64,000 nt of DNA, from contig NC_068351.1 in assembly GCF_014633365.1 (NCBI RefSeq), positions 6,310,879 to 6,374,878 on the forward strand, read 5' to 3'. The notes beneath the pieces were generated by a model. The model was given only the letters and a program-made list of their open reading frames with translations, had not been told where the DNA came from and did no database searches. The DNA is from Diospyros lotus (taxonomy: Eukaryota > Streptophyta > Magnoliopsida > Ericales > Ebenaceae). Position numbers and translations under genes: made by a program. This document shows, piece by piece, positions 25,395-47,538 of this stretch; the stretch's first letter is position 1; each line of letters opens with the position of its first letter.

Positions 25395-26740
25395 CGCGAC
25401 AGCATCTAGACTCACACAGCAAATTCCGGAAAGCTCTTTGGAGACGTGTTGAGGAAAATCAGAAAAGTTGTTCGGATATTAAAGAAAATAATATATAATC
25501 TTTAACTTAAATAAATAAATAAATAATAAATATATATAAATAAATAATAAATATTGATTAAATTAATTGAAATTAATTAATTAATTAAAAAATAAAAAGA
25601 AGAGTTAATATATTTTTTTTTATTACTAAATGAATAAATTTTGTAATTACATCTTATATAATTAAATATTGTGACAAAATATTATACACCCCTAATGACA
25701 AAATATTCTGATTAATCACCATGACCGGCCCCATTCAATATTCATCTCTTGTGAAATAAAATTTTGTGTCAAATCACACATAGCTAAGCATCCATTGTTT
25801 TATCCTCAATTGTATACTAATCATTTAATTTTTTTATACATTTTCTAAAATTTTGCGATGATTAAGAATGTTAATAACTATTACAAATAGTGCGATCGTT
25901 TTATATATATTTACTAGCTGCAATCATTGTTTTGTTGTCATTCAAGTTAAATTGAAATAAATATATATTTTTAAACATTTTGAAATAAATAAATTTTGCA
26001 ATCATTGTTTTATTTATCTGCTCACCCTAACTGTATATAGCTCAGCTCAGACCGTAATATTAATGTTATTTTAATTTTTTTTCTTAATTCTATTTTTTTA
26101 ATAAAAATTAAAATATTATTTTATTAAAATTTTTAAACATAATATTTTTAATTAAAATTTAAAATTACCAAAAAATAAACATTAGTTTATTATTTTTCAA
26201 TATTTCCAATCAATATTGACACCAAAAATTTGGTATTAATATTTTATAACAAAATATCTTAATATTATACAAAAGTCAAATTTTCAAAGTTTTATTCATA
26301 TTTTATTATTGTAATGGGAAAAAATATTACAAAATTCATTAGTCTCGATCTTATAGTTAATTGTTATATAACATTTGTAGTGGTTGTTTATTATTACCAA
26401 TTGTGTGGGTAATTGTTTAAAAAATTAAATTAAAATTTTAATAATAAAATAAAAAATAATGGAATAAATTAATTGATTAAAAAATAAAAAGAAGAGTTAA
26501 TATATATATTTTTAATTTTTTAATACATTTTCTAAAATTTTGCCATGGCTAAATTTATTTTTTTATTATTGAATGAATAATTTTTTTGATAATTTATAAA
26601 TTTTTATATATATTAGTTTACATGTATATATACTTTATTTTATATTTTATGCACATAAAATATATTAATTTATATGTTTAGAATTTAAGTTCTATATCTA
26701 TAAATAAAAATTTTACATTTTATAAATTAATTTTATATTT
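25395..26740. other. AT-rich CACTA interior without genes
   Basis: This is very AT-rich sequence with simple repeats (TAAATAAA, ATTAATTA) and no recognisable exon. Copies of AAGAAGAGTTAATATAT near 25597 and 26490 suggest a local duplication. Confidence 0.55.
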
Positions 26741-26744
26741 TATA

Positions 26745-27275
26745 AATTTGAGAGGGATTTTGAGACGGAAAAATATCCGTCACAAATTGAGAAAGATTAA
26801 TTTACGTCTCCAAAATTCCTCTTAAATTGAGACGGAGTTAGAGATGGAAAAAATCCGTTCCTACATTCATCTCAAATTGAGACAAATTTTGAGATAAAAA
26901 AATTCCGTCCCTAATTTGAGACGAAAAAATTTTCATCTCAAATTCCCTCTCAAATTGAGACGGATTTAGAAATGGAAATAAATTCGTCTCTAATTTGAGA
27001 CGGATTAATTTTCATCTCGAAATTTGTCTCAAATTTGAGACGAAATTTAGAGACATAAATTTTTCCTTCTCAAATTAGAGATGAATTTTTTTCGTCTCTA
27101 AATCCATCTCAATTTGAGAGGGATTAGTTTTGGTCTCTAAATCCGTCTCAAATTAAAGAGGGATTATTTTTCGTCTCTAAATCGGTCTCAAATTAGAGAC
27201 AGATTTTTTCCCGTCTCTAAATCCTTCTCAAACAAATCCATCTCTAAATCCGTCTCAAATCCGTCTCTAAACTGT
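26745..27275. repeat. right subterminal repeat array of the CACTA element
   Basis: It has the same alternation of GAGACGGATTT-like and AAATCCGTCTC-like units as the left end, running up to the right terminal repeat. It is the mirror of the 18105-18725 array. Confidence 0.85.
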
Positions 27276-29026
27276 TGTTTTCTTGTAATGTTAAATGTAA
27301 TTCGTCAATTTTGTTCGATGGAGGTTAAAAAGATAGTTTTTTAAAAATTTCAAGAATGAAATGAAGAATATAAAATTTGTGGGCCTTAGTGGTGTTATTG
27401 GAACGATTAGGGACTTTAAGAAAATAGACAAATTGAGATTGAAAATTAGTTGGGAGTGTAATAAATCAAAAGTAGGTGTGAAACCAGTAAAGTCGGCGGT
27501 CGACTTTTCTTGCCGCTGTTTCCGACGATGGGACGACTGAGGGTGGTTCGGGGGATGTTTTATACGGCACAGGAAAGTTTGGAGGCCAAGCCTTAGCCTT
27601 TGATTGGTTGAGTTGTGGCCAATTTTTACTATAAAAGGAAGGCCAATGGTTTTGATTTTTGGCACACAAATTGGCCGTGTTTTTGAGCATTTTTGAAGGA
27701 TTGGTTAAAGAGCTTTTGATCCTTGCATCAAAGGGAGAAATTCTGGAGATTTTGGTACATTTTTGGAGTGGGTTTAAAACTGATTCGAGCTTGGCCAGAA
27801 AACATGAGAATTGAGGCATTATGAATACGTTCAAAGTGAGTGTTCCTACCCTAAAAACTTGGTATTTGTTCTACCTAAATGTGTTATGATTTCATGCAAA
27901 ATGATTTTGTTGCATGTGAACGGTAATTGGCGACGGTTGGTTTCATATGAGAGGTTCATCCCAAAACGTTTTATACGTGTGCATTGTATTTTATGCAATA
28001 AATGATGTTCATAAAATGTTGTTTATATGATGCATCGAGTTGTGGTATGTGACACTTTCATATGTTTGTCTTGTTCATATGGGATGTCAGCCTGAGATAT
28101 TGTCCGGATAGTGTAGCTGTAATTCCCCAAGAGTGTTGCCGAAACAACGTATAAGGGTAGCTCGATTGTGCTGGTGTGCATGTCGGGATGGCTGCCTAGG
28201 GTTCTGTGCCAGGCTATGTGGTCAAGGAAGTTACACTAGGACGATTGGTTGTCCATATGAGATATGAGTTGGGAAAGTTTAACGTGTCTAGAATGCTTTT
28301 AAGTGGGAACGTAATCCCTGATGTAATTGTGGTGAATCGGGTTCTTGTGTTGATGTCGACTTTCCTGAGCCGGGAGTGATAATGATTGTTCCCGAGATGT
28401 CGGGGAGATGCGTTAACTTTGCCCCTCTTAAGCTAAAACTGTGTTGTGTCAATGTGTCAGTGTGATGATGTTGCCTCTAAAAAGATTGCTCTTTTCATGT
28501 GGTTGGATTAAGCGCTGTGTGGGATTCTTTTGAGCTAAGGCTTGTAGGGTTACGTTGGTTTCTTTCATGTCTTGCATACATTCATGAAAATGTGCATTGA
28601 ACTCTCACTTAGATGATTTATCATCTAATTTGAACTATGTACTTGGAATATTCAAATGTTCCAGGTAAAAACAGTGGTGCAAAAGGAAAAATGATTGCCG
28701 AGGAGTAACGGCAAATAGTAGATGGTTTATAGTATGTTGTTTTTAATTATATTGTATATTTTGATGACGTCATGTAAAACGATGGTTTGACTTTTAAGTC
28801 ATGAATGAAATGGTTGCGGTTATATATCATTTGAGATTTCGATCTTGCTTCTGTACTTGGGATGATTTACCTGTCTTAATTTATTAATGATTCTGAGTTG
28901 ATATACTGAGAAGGTGTAACGAGATTGTCGAGAAACGATTTATGTGTTGAGTTTCTATTGAAAAGAAATATATCCCCAAAATCTTACATTATCTAACACT
29001 CTAGAAAAGCAGAGTGTTACATCTTA

Positions 29027-30319
29027 TTCCCGATTGTACAATTAGGAGTTTAGGACTAGTCCACCCCGTCCTTTGTATCTTTTCTTTATTTTGAGGTATA
29101 CCCTGATGTGGGGGATTGAGATGATGGTCGTATGATGCCCCTAATTGATGGTTGTGCCATTCATTTGTGATTTGAACATATTCATTTGTGTTTTTACATT
29201 TTTGAGGTAGTTCATCCAACTCATATTGTCTGTTGATTTGGTTTGGATTAGGCCTATAGCTAGGTCCCTAGTGGGCCCCGAGCCCTTCCTAGAGATCTAC
29301 CCTGGTCACGGACCCCTAGTTTGGGTCATGATATGAAGATTGACTTCCAATCTGATAGCGGAGATCATCAAGAAACTAACCCTCAATTTTACCAGTTGTG
29401 GCTATTAAAGCCATGTTCTTACGCCTTTGGTTCATTCAATGTAGCAGATATCATTTCTTGTAATGGCAATATTCGAAAGATGAGAGTGAGACCATGAGTT
29501 CCAGGTGAATCCTATGGTTGGAAAGATAAGCACCACACATAGTCCATAAACTTCACAGAACAAATGGACAAGAGAAAGTGGGAACAAAAAGGCTTCGAGG
29601 TAAGCAGTTAGGAATTATGTAAATTTAAGAGGACTATGAGAAACGTGAAGTAAATCACAGAACATTGTATGTATAGGAAGTTCTATCGCTTAGGAAGTTC
29701 TAACTTTTTATATGGATGTGAGAATTTAACTCTATAGTGGAGGCATGTTACACAAGAGTATAATTAAATTAGTTTTTCCTATGTTTAATTGGATTTGCTT
29801 AAAAACTAGTGACTGACCTTTTATATCCAGCCATCTGTGTGGAGAAAGGATATAAAAATGGACTGCTCCTCTATTTAGGGATATCCATCTAAAGCTGCTT
29901 TGCTAGATCATAATAGAAGGCGTGGCCAAAAAAAAAAAAGTACAGTATATATAAAGATGTTGGGGTAGCACTGCGCACAAATTAAACTGTCCAGGAAGAG
30001 AAATGATCTAATTCAAACAACCAGCTGAAAACTGAATGCTTTCCATCTCGTATTGAAACAGAAGTACAGTAAGTATCACCTACAGATATGAGTTAGCATT
30101 AAGAACAAAACGGTCCAGGATGAAAATTTTCCTATAATAACCAGTCAAAGCCAGAATACAAAATGCAAAAAGAATAATAAAAATGATACAGAGCACCACT
30201 CTCCATCCCTAACTGATCTTTACAAAGGTTGCACCTCCAACTGGTTGGAGTATCGAGAACAAAAATTGAGAGACTTACACAACTATAACATGTCCATGAG
30301 GGCATACCAGGACTAAGTA
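29027..30319. other. spacer between the outer LTR and the kinase gene
   Basis: No gene is recognised. The part nearest the LTR (about 29027-29520) is less AT-rich and joins sequence left of the LTR (about 17500-17694) once the LTR is removed. It could be an old repeat interrupted by the LTR, but I cannot name it. The part near 30300 should hold the kinase 3' UTR. Confidence 0.45.
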
Positions 30320-40568
<10,249 letters not shown>

Positions 40569-41560
40569 CCAAATACCCAATCAATCTCGGGAAGCCCTAT
40601 CCCTCTCGAATCTCAATATTCGAAACAGGCTCTTTAGATTCCATTAGTAATGACAATACCATCCGATTCAAATCCAACATGCCTGATCAAACCACGTTAG
40701 ATCATTCGTCAAAGCCTCGTTGCCTTCCAAAGCAGAAAATTCAAGCCGAAAGTGTGTTCTACTACGGAACAGAAAAGGAACGGAACACAAGATCTCAGAA
40801 TGTGAATCCCAGATTATACAAAACCAATAAATAAACCTGGAAAATCGCCAGAATCAATGGTAAATCCTTATTTTAAAGATAAAAGAAAGAAATGGAACAT
40901 ATAATGTCCTCAACGGAAGACGAACTCTAATTTTCAGAAAACGAGAATGCGACCAGACAGCGAATCAAAAATTCAGGAAATCTGACGCGCAAAAATAGGA
41001 TGGAAGATATGTTTAACGTGAAATATGTATGTATATTCACATTAATGCATGAGAAGCAGAGGAAAAGTGTGAAAATGGGAGAACAAATCGAAGGAAAAGA
41101 TCCAAGAGAGAATCACCTGAGACAGTAAGTAAAGAAAGAGATGATAAATAGAGGGCGAGTGGGGCGAGTCCACTCGGAGAAGCAGATGAATCGATGGCAA
41201 ATGGGGATGGTTCAAAATTCCAGCATAGTTTGGTTTCAGTCAACAAATGAACGCCATTGCCATTTCAAAACTGTACCATAGAGATAAAATTGGAGAGAGA
41301 GAAAGAGAAAAACAGTTTTGTTTGATTAAAATTATGAATCACTAACTATTATCTACAGATGGAATGATATAATTAATCATTCCGTATCTCTATCTATGCT
41401 TTTATTTCACTGTTGCATTGCATTGCATGCATGCAGCGGGAGAGAGACTCCACGTCATCACATCACATGCGTACCCTCTTCCTTATAATAAAGGAATAAA
41501 ATTCTTCAGTTTGTGTGGCTATATATCTATCATGCTATTTGAACATAAGTCCATTTAGAG
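40569..41560 (-). promoter_or_regulatory. 5' flank of the kinase gene
   Basis: No coding sequence is seen. A CTTTATTATAAGG sequence on the minus strand (about 41480-41494) could be a TATA element, and CTCAG followed by GTGATT near 41117 could be a 5'-UTR splice donor. A CT-rich leader-like tract lies between. These are signal matches only. Confidence 0.3.
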
Positions 41561-41919
41561 ATGAATATACAAGTAACTTGACAAAACTATTTTGCCCATT
41601 TCTCTCTTATTTCAGCAACCATTTTACATTTTTCAATCCACTCTCTCTCTCCTCTCCTTCCCCTTCAGTGTCGTCAATTGCGGCCTGATTAGTGATTAAT
41701 TTTATAAAATTTTATTATAATTATAATACCATTTTAATTTTAAAATGATTTAATTAAATAGTTATGTGTAATATATATATATATATTATAACATAATACA
41801 TATACTCAATGGAGTGCATGCATGGAGCATTTATATAATATATAAATATATAATATACCATATAATATATCATATAAATATATACATAATATATAATTTA
41901 ATAACACTTAATTGTTTGC

Positions 41920-43430
41920 TTGTAGGCATGAAGAAGATAGGTTTGGAGACTCAAATTAGATTGAAGAATGAAGAATTCAAACCCAACCCATGAAGAATTA
42001 AAAGCTCATGAAGAAGAATGAAGAATTAAGGCCCAACTTGAGCAATCCATGAAAGACATCATTTGGAAAAGGGCCAAGCATTATTTTTTTTTTTTCCTAA
42101 TGAAGATAAAAAATTCAATTAACTTTATGAGTACTTTATTAAGTGTGTATTATAGTTAAAATCCAATTAACTTTATGAGTGTTTTATTAGGTGTGCATTT
42201 TAGCTAAAATCTATTTAACTTTAGGTGTGTATTATAGCTAAAATCCATTTAACTTTAAGTGTGTGAGTGCTCATTAGATATAATTATGTCTAGTTGAATA
42301 ATTGAAATGTGTGGTTTGTATTGCATCTATTGCATTTGTAAAGGTGATTATTATTCTTGAATCAAAACTTAGTTGTTTTCTTAGAATTCTCTATTTGAGA
42401 ATTGATTTTGTTCTCTCTTATTTTCTCTATTGTTTTCTCTTGTGATCTTAATTCATTTCTTTCTTTTTTTAAATTCTTATATCATTTATTGTTATTTTAT
42501 TATCCACGGCCTAAATGTCCGATTAGTTTATGCCTTTAAATTTCTGTAATTTTAATTCTTGTCATTTAATTATTCACCGCCTAAATAGCCGGTTAGTTTC
42601 TACTATTTTAATTCCTGTCATTTAAATTCTGTTATTTAAATTACGTCATTTAAATTCTGTTATTTAAATTACATCATTTAAATTCCTGTCAATTAACTTT
42701 CAAATGAAGATAAGTAGTTAAATCTAATTTTGGGTTAAGGCAAAGACAGTGTCCAACGCCAATGATTTCCAAAGAAAGCTGCACTTTAAATGAATAATAT
42801 TAATTTAAATTTCAGTATGAGTGTGTCTTAATTATTGAGAAATCACTAGGTTTGGATTGGAGTGTAAGCCTAACTTAGAGCTTTCATGTCACGCATGAGA
42901 GTTACTAGAACTGAAAACGCTATCATACTCAAACTCGGATGATTAATTTAGTCATTTTGTGTATTAATTACAATTAGATTTATGGTAGTTGCTTAAATTA
43001 GAATCTCGCATATCATGTATGGGGATTGCTTAAATTAGAACTATCACCATCTCTAATTACATTTAATAACAAACCCTCATATTTGAAATTAAATTAATGT
43101 TGCTAATATTTTCTGCTAAAATTTGGGAATTAACGGGTTGGTGCTGAAATTGTCTTAACTCAAGTGCTATCCAATTTCATATTCACACCTTGAGCGTTTA
43201 TTTCAACTTCTATCTTACTTTATTTCCTAGTATCTGTTATCTAAAAAAATTCATAAAAAAATCTTATTGCCAATTCATCCAAATGCGTGTGCATGTGTGT
43301 GACATTCTTTTTCTTTTACCATAAATAAATCTCTCAGTGGACGATCTGAACTCATCAATTAAATATAAATTTAAATTTGGACTACAACTGCACTCGTACA
43401 AGACGAGTATAAACCTCTCACCAAAATAAA
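41920..43430 (+). mobile_element. degenerate LTR-retrotransposon-like sequence
   Basis: The region has the style of a plant LTR: a CTCTCTTATTTTCTC tract near 42410, a GTGGACGATCTGAAC phrase near 43337, and ACTGCACTCGTACAAGACGAG near 43389. There are no coding domains. It contains local tandem repeats, at 42110-42270 (about 48-bp units with AAAATCCAATTAACTTTA) and 42600-42700 (15-bp units with ATTTAAATTCTGTT). Ends and target duplication were not found. Confidence 0.35.
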
Positions 43431-43479
43431 GGAAAAAATATAAAATTTTTATTATGTTTTGTTTTTTGTTTTACTTACA

Positions 43480-43790
43480 AGGTGAGAGTGCAGTCACTGG
43501 CTCGCACTCGCTACCCGCCGCTACCTCGCATGGCTGACGGTCACTGCCTTGCCCTTGCTGCTCGACGCCCATCACTATCTCGCTTGGCCAACGCCTCGCC
43601 TCTTGCCTGGTCGACTGCCATCGCGAGAGGCAAGGCAGCCAAGTGAGAATGCAACAGACGGCAAGTGGCAACGATCAGTCAGGCAAGAGGCGAGGCATCA
43701 GCCAAACGAGACAGCAACGGGTGTCGAGCGACGAGCGTGAGGTAGCGGCCGGAGGCGAGGCAAAGGCAACGACGTGATGAAGGCTATGAG
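43480..43790. repeat. GC-rich inverted repeat
   Basis: In AT-rich surroundings a 300-bp GC-rich patch folds back on itself. The first arm is about 43500-43612 and the second about 43670-43775. GCTCGACGCCCATCACTATC pairs with an arm whose complement reads GCTCGACACCCGTTGCTGTC, and both arms contain GCCTCGCCTCTTGCCTG. Frames of 63-66 codons on both strands come from the repeat and are not genes. It may be a MITE. Confidence 0.7.
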
Positions 43791-43839
43791 AGGCAGTGTT
43801 GAAGGGGAAAGGAGAAAGAGAGAGAGAGAAGAGAAGAAA

Positions 43840-44811
43840 ATATCGTAAATTTATCGCAATAAATCCTCAATTTATCTCTAAATTTTCATTCTATAAATCT
43901 ACCTATAAAAATCTTTATATACAAATAGCATTATCCAACTATATATATAGGCTAAGGTGACAAGTTAATATAAGTCTTTTTCTTCTTCTTCGTAGTGCTT
44001 GTTTCCCTGTATAATAATAATTAATAATTTTTTATTTTATTAAATATTAATACCCAATTAAAATATATGGAAGCTGTTGGAATGAGAATTGAATCTTCTG
44101 ATTTTCTATTTTGACAAATTTTATGGTATACACAAACTCTCTTAATTAAGTTTTTGAGTTTTCAACTTATAACGGATTGATGTCAAATGGTTCAAATTGT
44201 TTATATATGAACATGAGATACTCTTTAATTTTTTATTTTGAATAGGTATAAATATTTAATGAATATTAATTATATGACAAAGATGAAAATAAAAAATTAA
44301 ATACATTAATTACCCAATAAATATAAATAAGAGCATAGAAAAGGAAATATAGGTATTAAAACAAAAAAAAAAAGAAAAAGAAAAAGAGGTATAGTTATTA
44401 GTCCATATCTTGTTTATTTCCATTTCCAAAGGTCACAGTGGTCGCAAATGAAATGATAGCTGTTCACAAAAGCAATAATAATGTGAACTTAAGACACTAA
44501 TTCTTATGTTTGATGAGATAAAAAGAATTTGAATGAGATATATTTATACATCTAATTTTGGTTGTGAGAGACATAAATATAAATGGATTAAACTTATTAA
44601 ACTATTACTCTTGAGTCTAAATAAAAAATATATATTTATATATAGATATTTTATTTCCAATGTATAGAGTATCATATCATGTAATTATTCTAATTTTTAT
44701 AATATAAGATTTATTTTTTCTAACACCCAAAAGTAAAATTGAAATTTTGAATTGAAGCACATATGGATTAAATCCACTCTATCTAATTCATAGCTCCACC
44801 CATAAAATTTA
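43840..44811. other. AT-rich spacer
   Basis: I see no gene, RNA or clear repeat boundary here. Confidence 0.5.
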
Positions 44812-45802
44812 GGACTATTAGCACAAAAAAGTCAAAACTTTTCAAGTTGTGGCAATTTTATCCAATTCTTTTAATTTTGACAATTAATGTCGAATTTGTA
44901 AAGTTAATAGCAATTTTATCCAAATTAGAAAACTGGGTTGCTCGGCAGTTATTTTAATAGTAATTTTTTTATAATAAAATGTTAAATACATTTTTTGAGT
45001 GTGTAAGTTTAATTTTTTATTGTATGAAAATCATCTAAACAAATTACCCTCACTTTCTTTTTAAATAGCTCCAAACAAATAGTCCATTTTATCTCGGACC
45101 AATTTTTTAGATAGCTCCACAACAAATCACCCTCATTCTCATTTTATTCTTATACAATCCCTAAAAAATTTCAACAGATAACAAAGTCATTTTATAAGCT
45201 ATAATAAATAATTATTTCATGAAAACAACTAAAGTAATATACACATATATATTCACCAGAATTTTTTGAAATACAAGATAGAAAATTATACTCCCTTAAA
45301 AGGTCAAAAAAAAAAAAACATAAACTCTCTTACTATATTACACAAATGTTAAAATAGTCTATTTCTTTTTAGAATCACACAGCAAATATATTACATTTGA
45401 ATGATACATTTTTTTTATAATAAAATGTTAAACTGTTATACAATTCTATATATATTTAACAAAATTGTACAGTCGAACAGTTCATTTTTTCAATTCTGCA
45501 ATTCTAGCCAAATAGAAAAAACGGGTTACTCGATCGTACAATTTTGTTAAATACAACTTTGTATAACAGTTTAACATTTTATTATAAAAAAATATAAAAT
45601 TAAACTCACACACTAAAAAAATGTATTTAACATTTTATTATAAAAAAAAATTGCTATTAAAATAACGGACGGGCAGCCCGTTTTTCCAAATTGGATAAAA
45701 TTGGTACTAACTTTACAAATTTGACTTTAATTGCCAAAATTAGAAGGATTGAATAAAATTGCCACAAATCGAAAAATTTTGACTTTTTGGTACTAATATT
45801 CC
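44812..45802. mobile_element. 991-bp element with about 220-bp terminal inverted repeats
   Basis: The left end GGACTATTAGCACAAAAAAG and the reverse-complemented right end GGAATATTAGTACCAAAAAG continue in parallel for about 220 bp (44812-45035 and 45585-45802). Inside lies a second, nearly perfect palindrome pair (TTTATAATAAAATGTTAAAC, then TGTTATACAA; about 45413-45445 and 45561-45592). There is no transposase frame. Long inverted ends suggest a Mutator-like MITE. Flanks AAAATTTA and AAAATAAC are similar but not a clean target duplication. Confidence 0.75.
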
Positions 45803-47235
45803 AAAATAACATAATGTTGTGGAAATCATTATTTAAAATTCACATGATGAATGGCACTCTAACTTAGGCCATATTTGGCTTAGTGTTTTGACCACTTATA
45901 AGCTATCGGTAAATCTTAAACACCATAAAGTTGATCATATGTTTTACATTTTTGTCTTCTAAACAATTATGATATTTTTAAGCTTATCTCCCTGCCTTTC
46001 TATTTGTCGTTGCCTCCATCTCTATCTCTTTCACCACTGCAACCTCCAAACCCTCATTGTCATTGCCACTTCCAACTCCATCTCCATCTCTTTTGTTGTC
46101 TCCATTGCTACCTCCAACCCTATCATTGTCACCACCTCATAGCATTTGTCGTCTCCATCTCTATCATAGTCGTTACCTCTATTTCGTCACCTTCATCATT
46201 GCCTTCATCCCCTGCCATTTTTTTTTCTATATTTTTATATTTTATATATATTTAACATATATGTAAATATTTCAATGTCTCAATATATATATTTAATATT
46301 TTTATAAATTAAATTTAAATATAAATTATTATATTAATTTATTTTTTTAATAATTATATATAATTTATCATTATATAATAGTAAAAATTTTATTAGGTAG
46401 ATATCAATTTATAATTTATTTTTATTAAAAATTAATATTTTTATAAATTTTATTTATATTATTTAGCAATATGTATATTTTAATCTTTTTATTAAGTTCT
46501 AATAATTTATTATTTTTTTCAAACAATACACATAACTATATAAATAATAACTTAAATCACATTTATCTAAATAGGTTATCAATTTAAACACTAAATAGTT
46601 TTAAAACTTTACATGTATTTTAAATAGAAAGGTTTAAAATCCATCTTTAAAAACTATGTGTTATCTAAAAATTCAATAGTATGACTTGATTAACTCATCA
46701 CTTTTTAAATCTTAAATAACTGAAGGTGTGGGATTATCACCATCAGTGGCCTCAACATTGCCGCCGCCGCCGCCACCTCAGACCAATTAAAACATCCAAT
46801 TTTAACCAATACAGCCACCAATTCAAGTGGAGCCATAGCCATGCAATGTGAAAATCCGACTATATATATATATATGTCTAAGCTAGGACTGGGAGACACA
46901 TTCAAAACAGGAAGAGACCATGCAAGCATGTTTGACCATTTCGTACCAATCCATACCATCATCGATCATTCATGCATTCAATTCAATCATTCATTCATTC
47001 ATTCTATCCCTGGACAGCTTAATTATAAGTCCTGAACGAACCCAACCTTCTTCCAAACCCTAATTAGAAATTTGACTCTGCTTCTTTTCCTTATCTTCTT
47101 CCCAAAGTACGTAATTAAATTTAAGCTCCTCCTCGTCACTGGGATACCAGTTAATTGCCCAACAGAAGGAACAAGAAGCAACAAATTTAAACTGACTCTG
47201 CGCTTTCCGTTAATGGTGATCGTGATCGAAGCGGC
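45803..47235. other. spacer upstream of the VQ gene
   Basis: A low-complexity CCATCTC/CATTGTC-rich patch lies at about 45995-46225, and its frames (Ser/Pro/His/Leu repeats) are not credible genes. From 46230 to 46650 the sequence is almost pure AT. A TA run at 46860-46875 and a few hundred bases of mixed composition lead into the VQ gene and may hold its promoter. Confidence 0.45.
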
Positions 47236-47538
47236 ATGGCGAACAAGAACAGGAACTTCCCGACGATCAAGAGGCCCGTACTGAAGAGATGCCGATCGCC
47301 CGCTCTCATGCATTTGAGGCCGCCGACCATCATCCACGCCACTCCTCAGGAATTCATGCAGCTTGTTCAACGCCTAACTGGAAAGGAAGGTCCGATTAGT
47401 ACACTGGTTTCTCCGTCTTCTTCTACTTCGATTTCGGCCGTGAAAACGGACGGCGCTCTCCGTGGCAGGAGAGATTCGATTCGAGGCCGAGACGAGGTGG
47501 GTTCAGAGAATGGTAATGCTTTTGACATGACGAATTGA
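47236..47538 (+). CDS. VQ-motif protein, single exon
   Basis: This is a 100-aa intronless frame. Residues 40-49 read FMQLVQRLTG, an exact FxxxVQxLTG motif, preceded by PPTIIHATPQE, the usual lead-in of small plant VQ proteins. The N-terminus is basic (KRPVLKRCR), and the rest is Ser/Arg-rich and probably disordered. VQ proteins bind WRKY transcription factors through this motif, and some are MAP-kinase targets in defence and development. Most plant VQ genes lack introns and encode fewer than 300 aa, so length and structure fit. The start is the first ATG of the frame. The exact subfamily cannot be fixed from this. Confidence 0.85.
   Translation: MANKNRNFPTIKRPVLKRCRSPALMHLRPPTIIHATPQEFMQLVQRLTGKEGPISTLVSPSSSTSISAVKTDGALRGRRDSIRGRDEVGSENGNAFDMTN

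Larger units (their letters stand above)
18088..27290. mobile_element. 9.2-kb CACTA (En/Spm-type) DNA transposon, probably non-autonomous
   Basis: The left end is CACTACAAAAAAACAG and the right end, reverse-complemented, is CATTACAAGAAAACAACAG; both continue TTTAGAGACG. The element is flanked on both sides by TTA (18085-18087 and 27291-27293), the 3-bp duplication expected for CACTA elements. Both ends carry dense subterminal copies of GAGACGGATTT and its complement, candidate transposase-binding repeats. Inside are a broken plant transposase-family gene (18970-19541), an LBD gene (22171-22713) and a solo LTR (22931-25389). I see no catalytic TnpD-like (Transposase_21) exons, so movement would need a helper. 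Confidence 0.88.
17700..29021 (+). mobile_element. outer solo LTR split by a CACTA insertion
   Basis: The left part (17700-18087) starts TGTAATACTCG and the right part (27294-29021) ends GAGTGTTACA, matching inverted LTR ends (TGTAA and TTACA). Flanking pentamers are TCTTG (17695-17699) and TCTTA (29022-29026), identical at four of five. With the CACTA element removed, the LTR is about 2.1 kb. The right part shares a motif with the inner LTR: TTAGATGATT, then GGAATATTCAAA.GTTCCAG (28612-28665 and 24888-24945), so both look like one retrotransposon family. I see no gag-pol coding sequence. Confidence 0.65.

Noticed and set aside
27291..27834. Minus-strand frames of 122 and 124 codons
   Set aside because: Inside the right part of the outer LTR, antisense, without a recognisable domain.
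29001..29219. Possible retrotransposon coding remnant
   Set aside because: Many stops in all frames and no gag, protease, integrase or reverse transcriptase motif.
46004..46266. Frames of 69 and 83 codons rich in Ser/Pro/His/Leu
   Set aside because: Translation of a CCATCTC-type low-complexity repeat.
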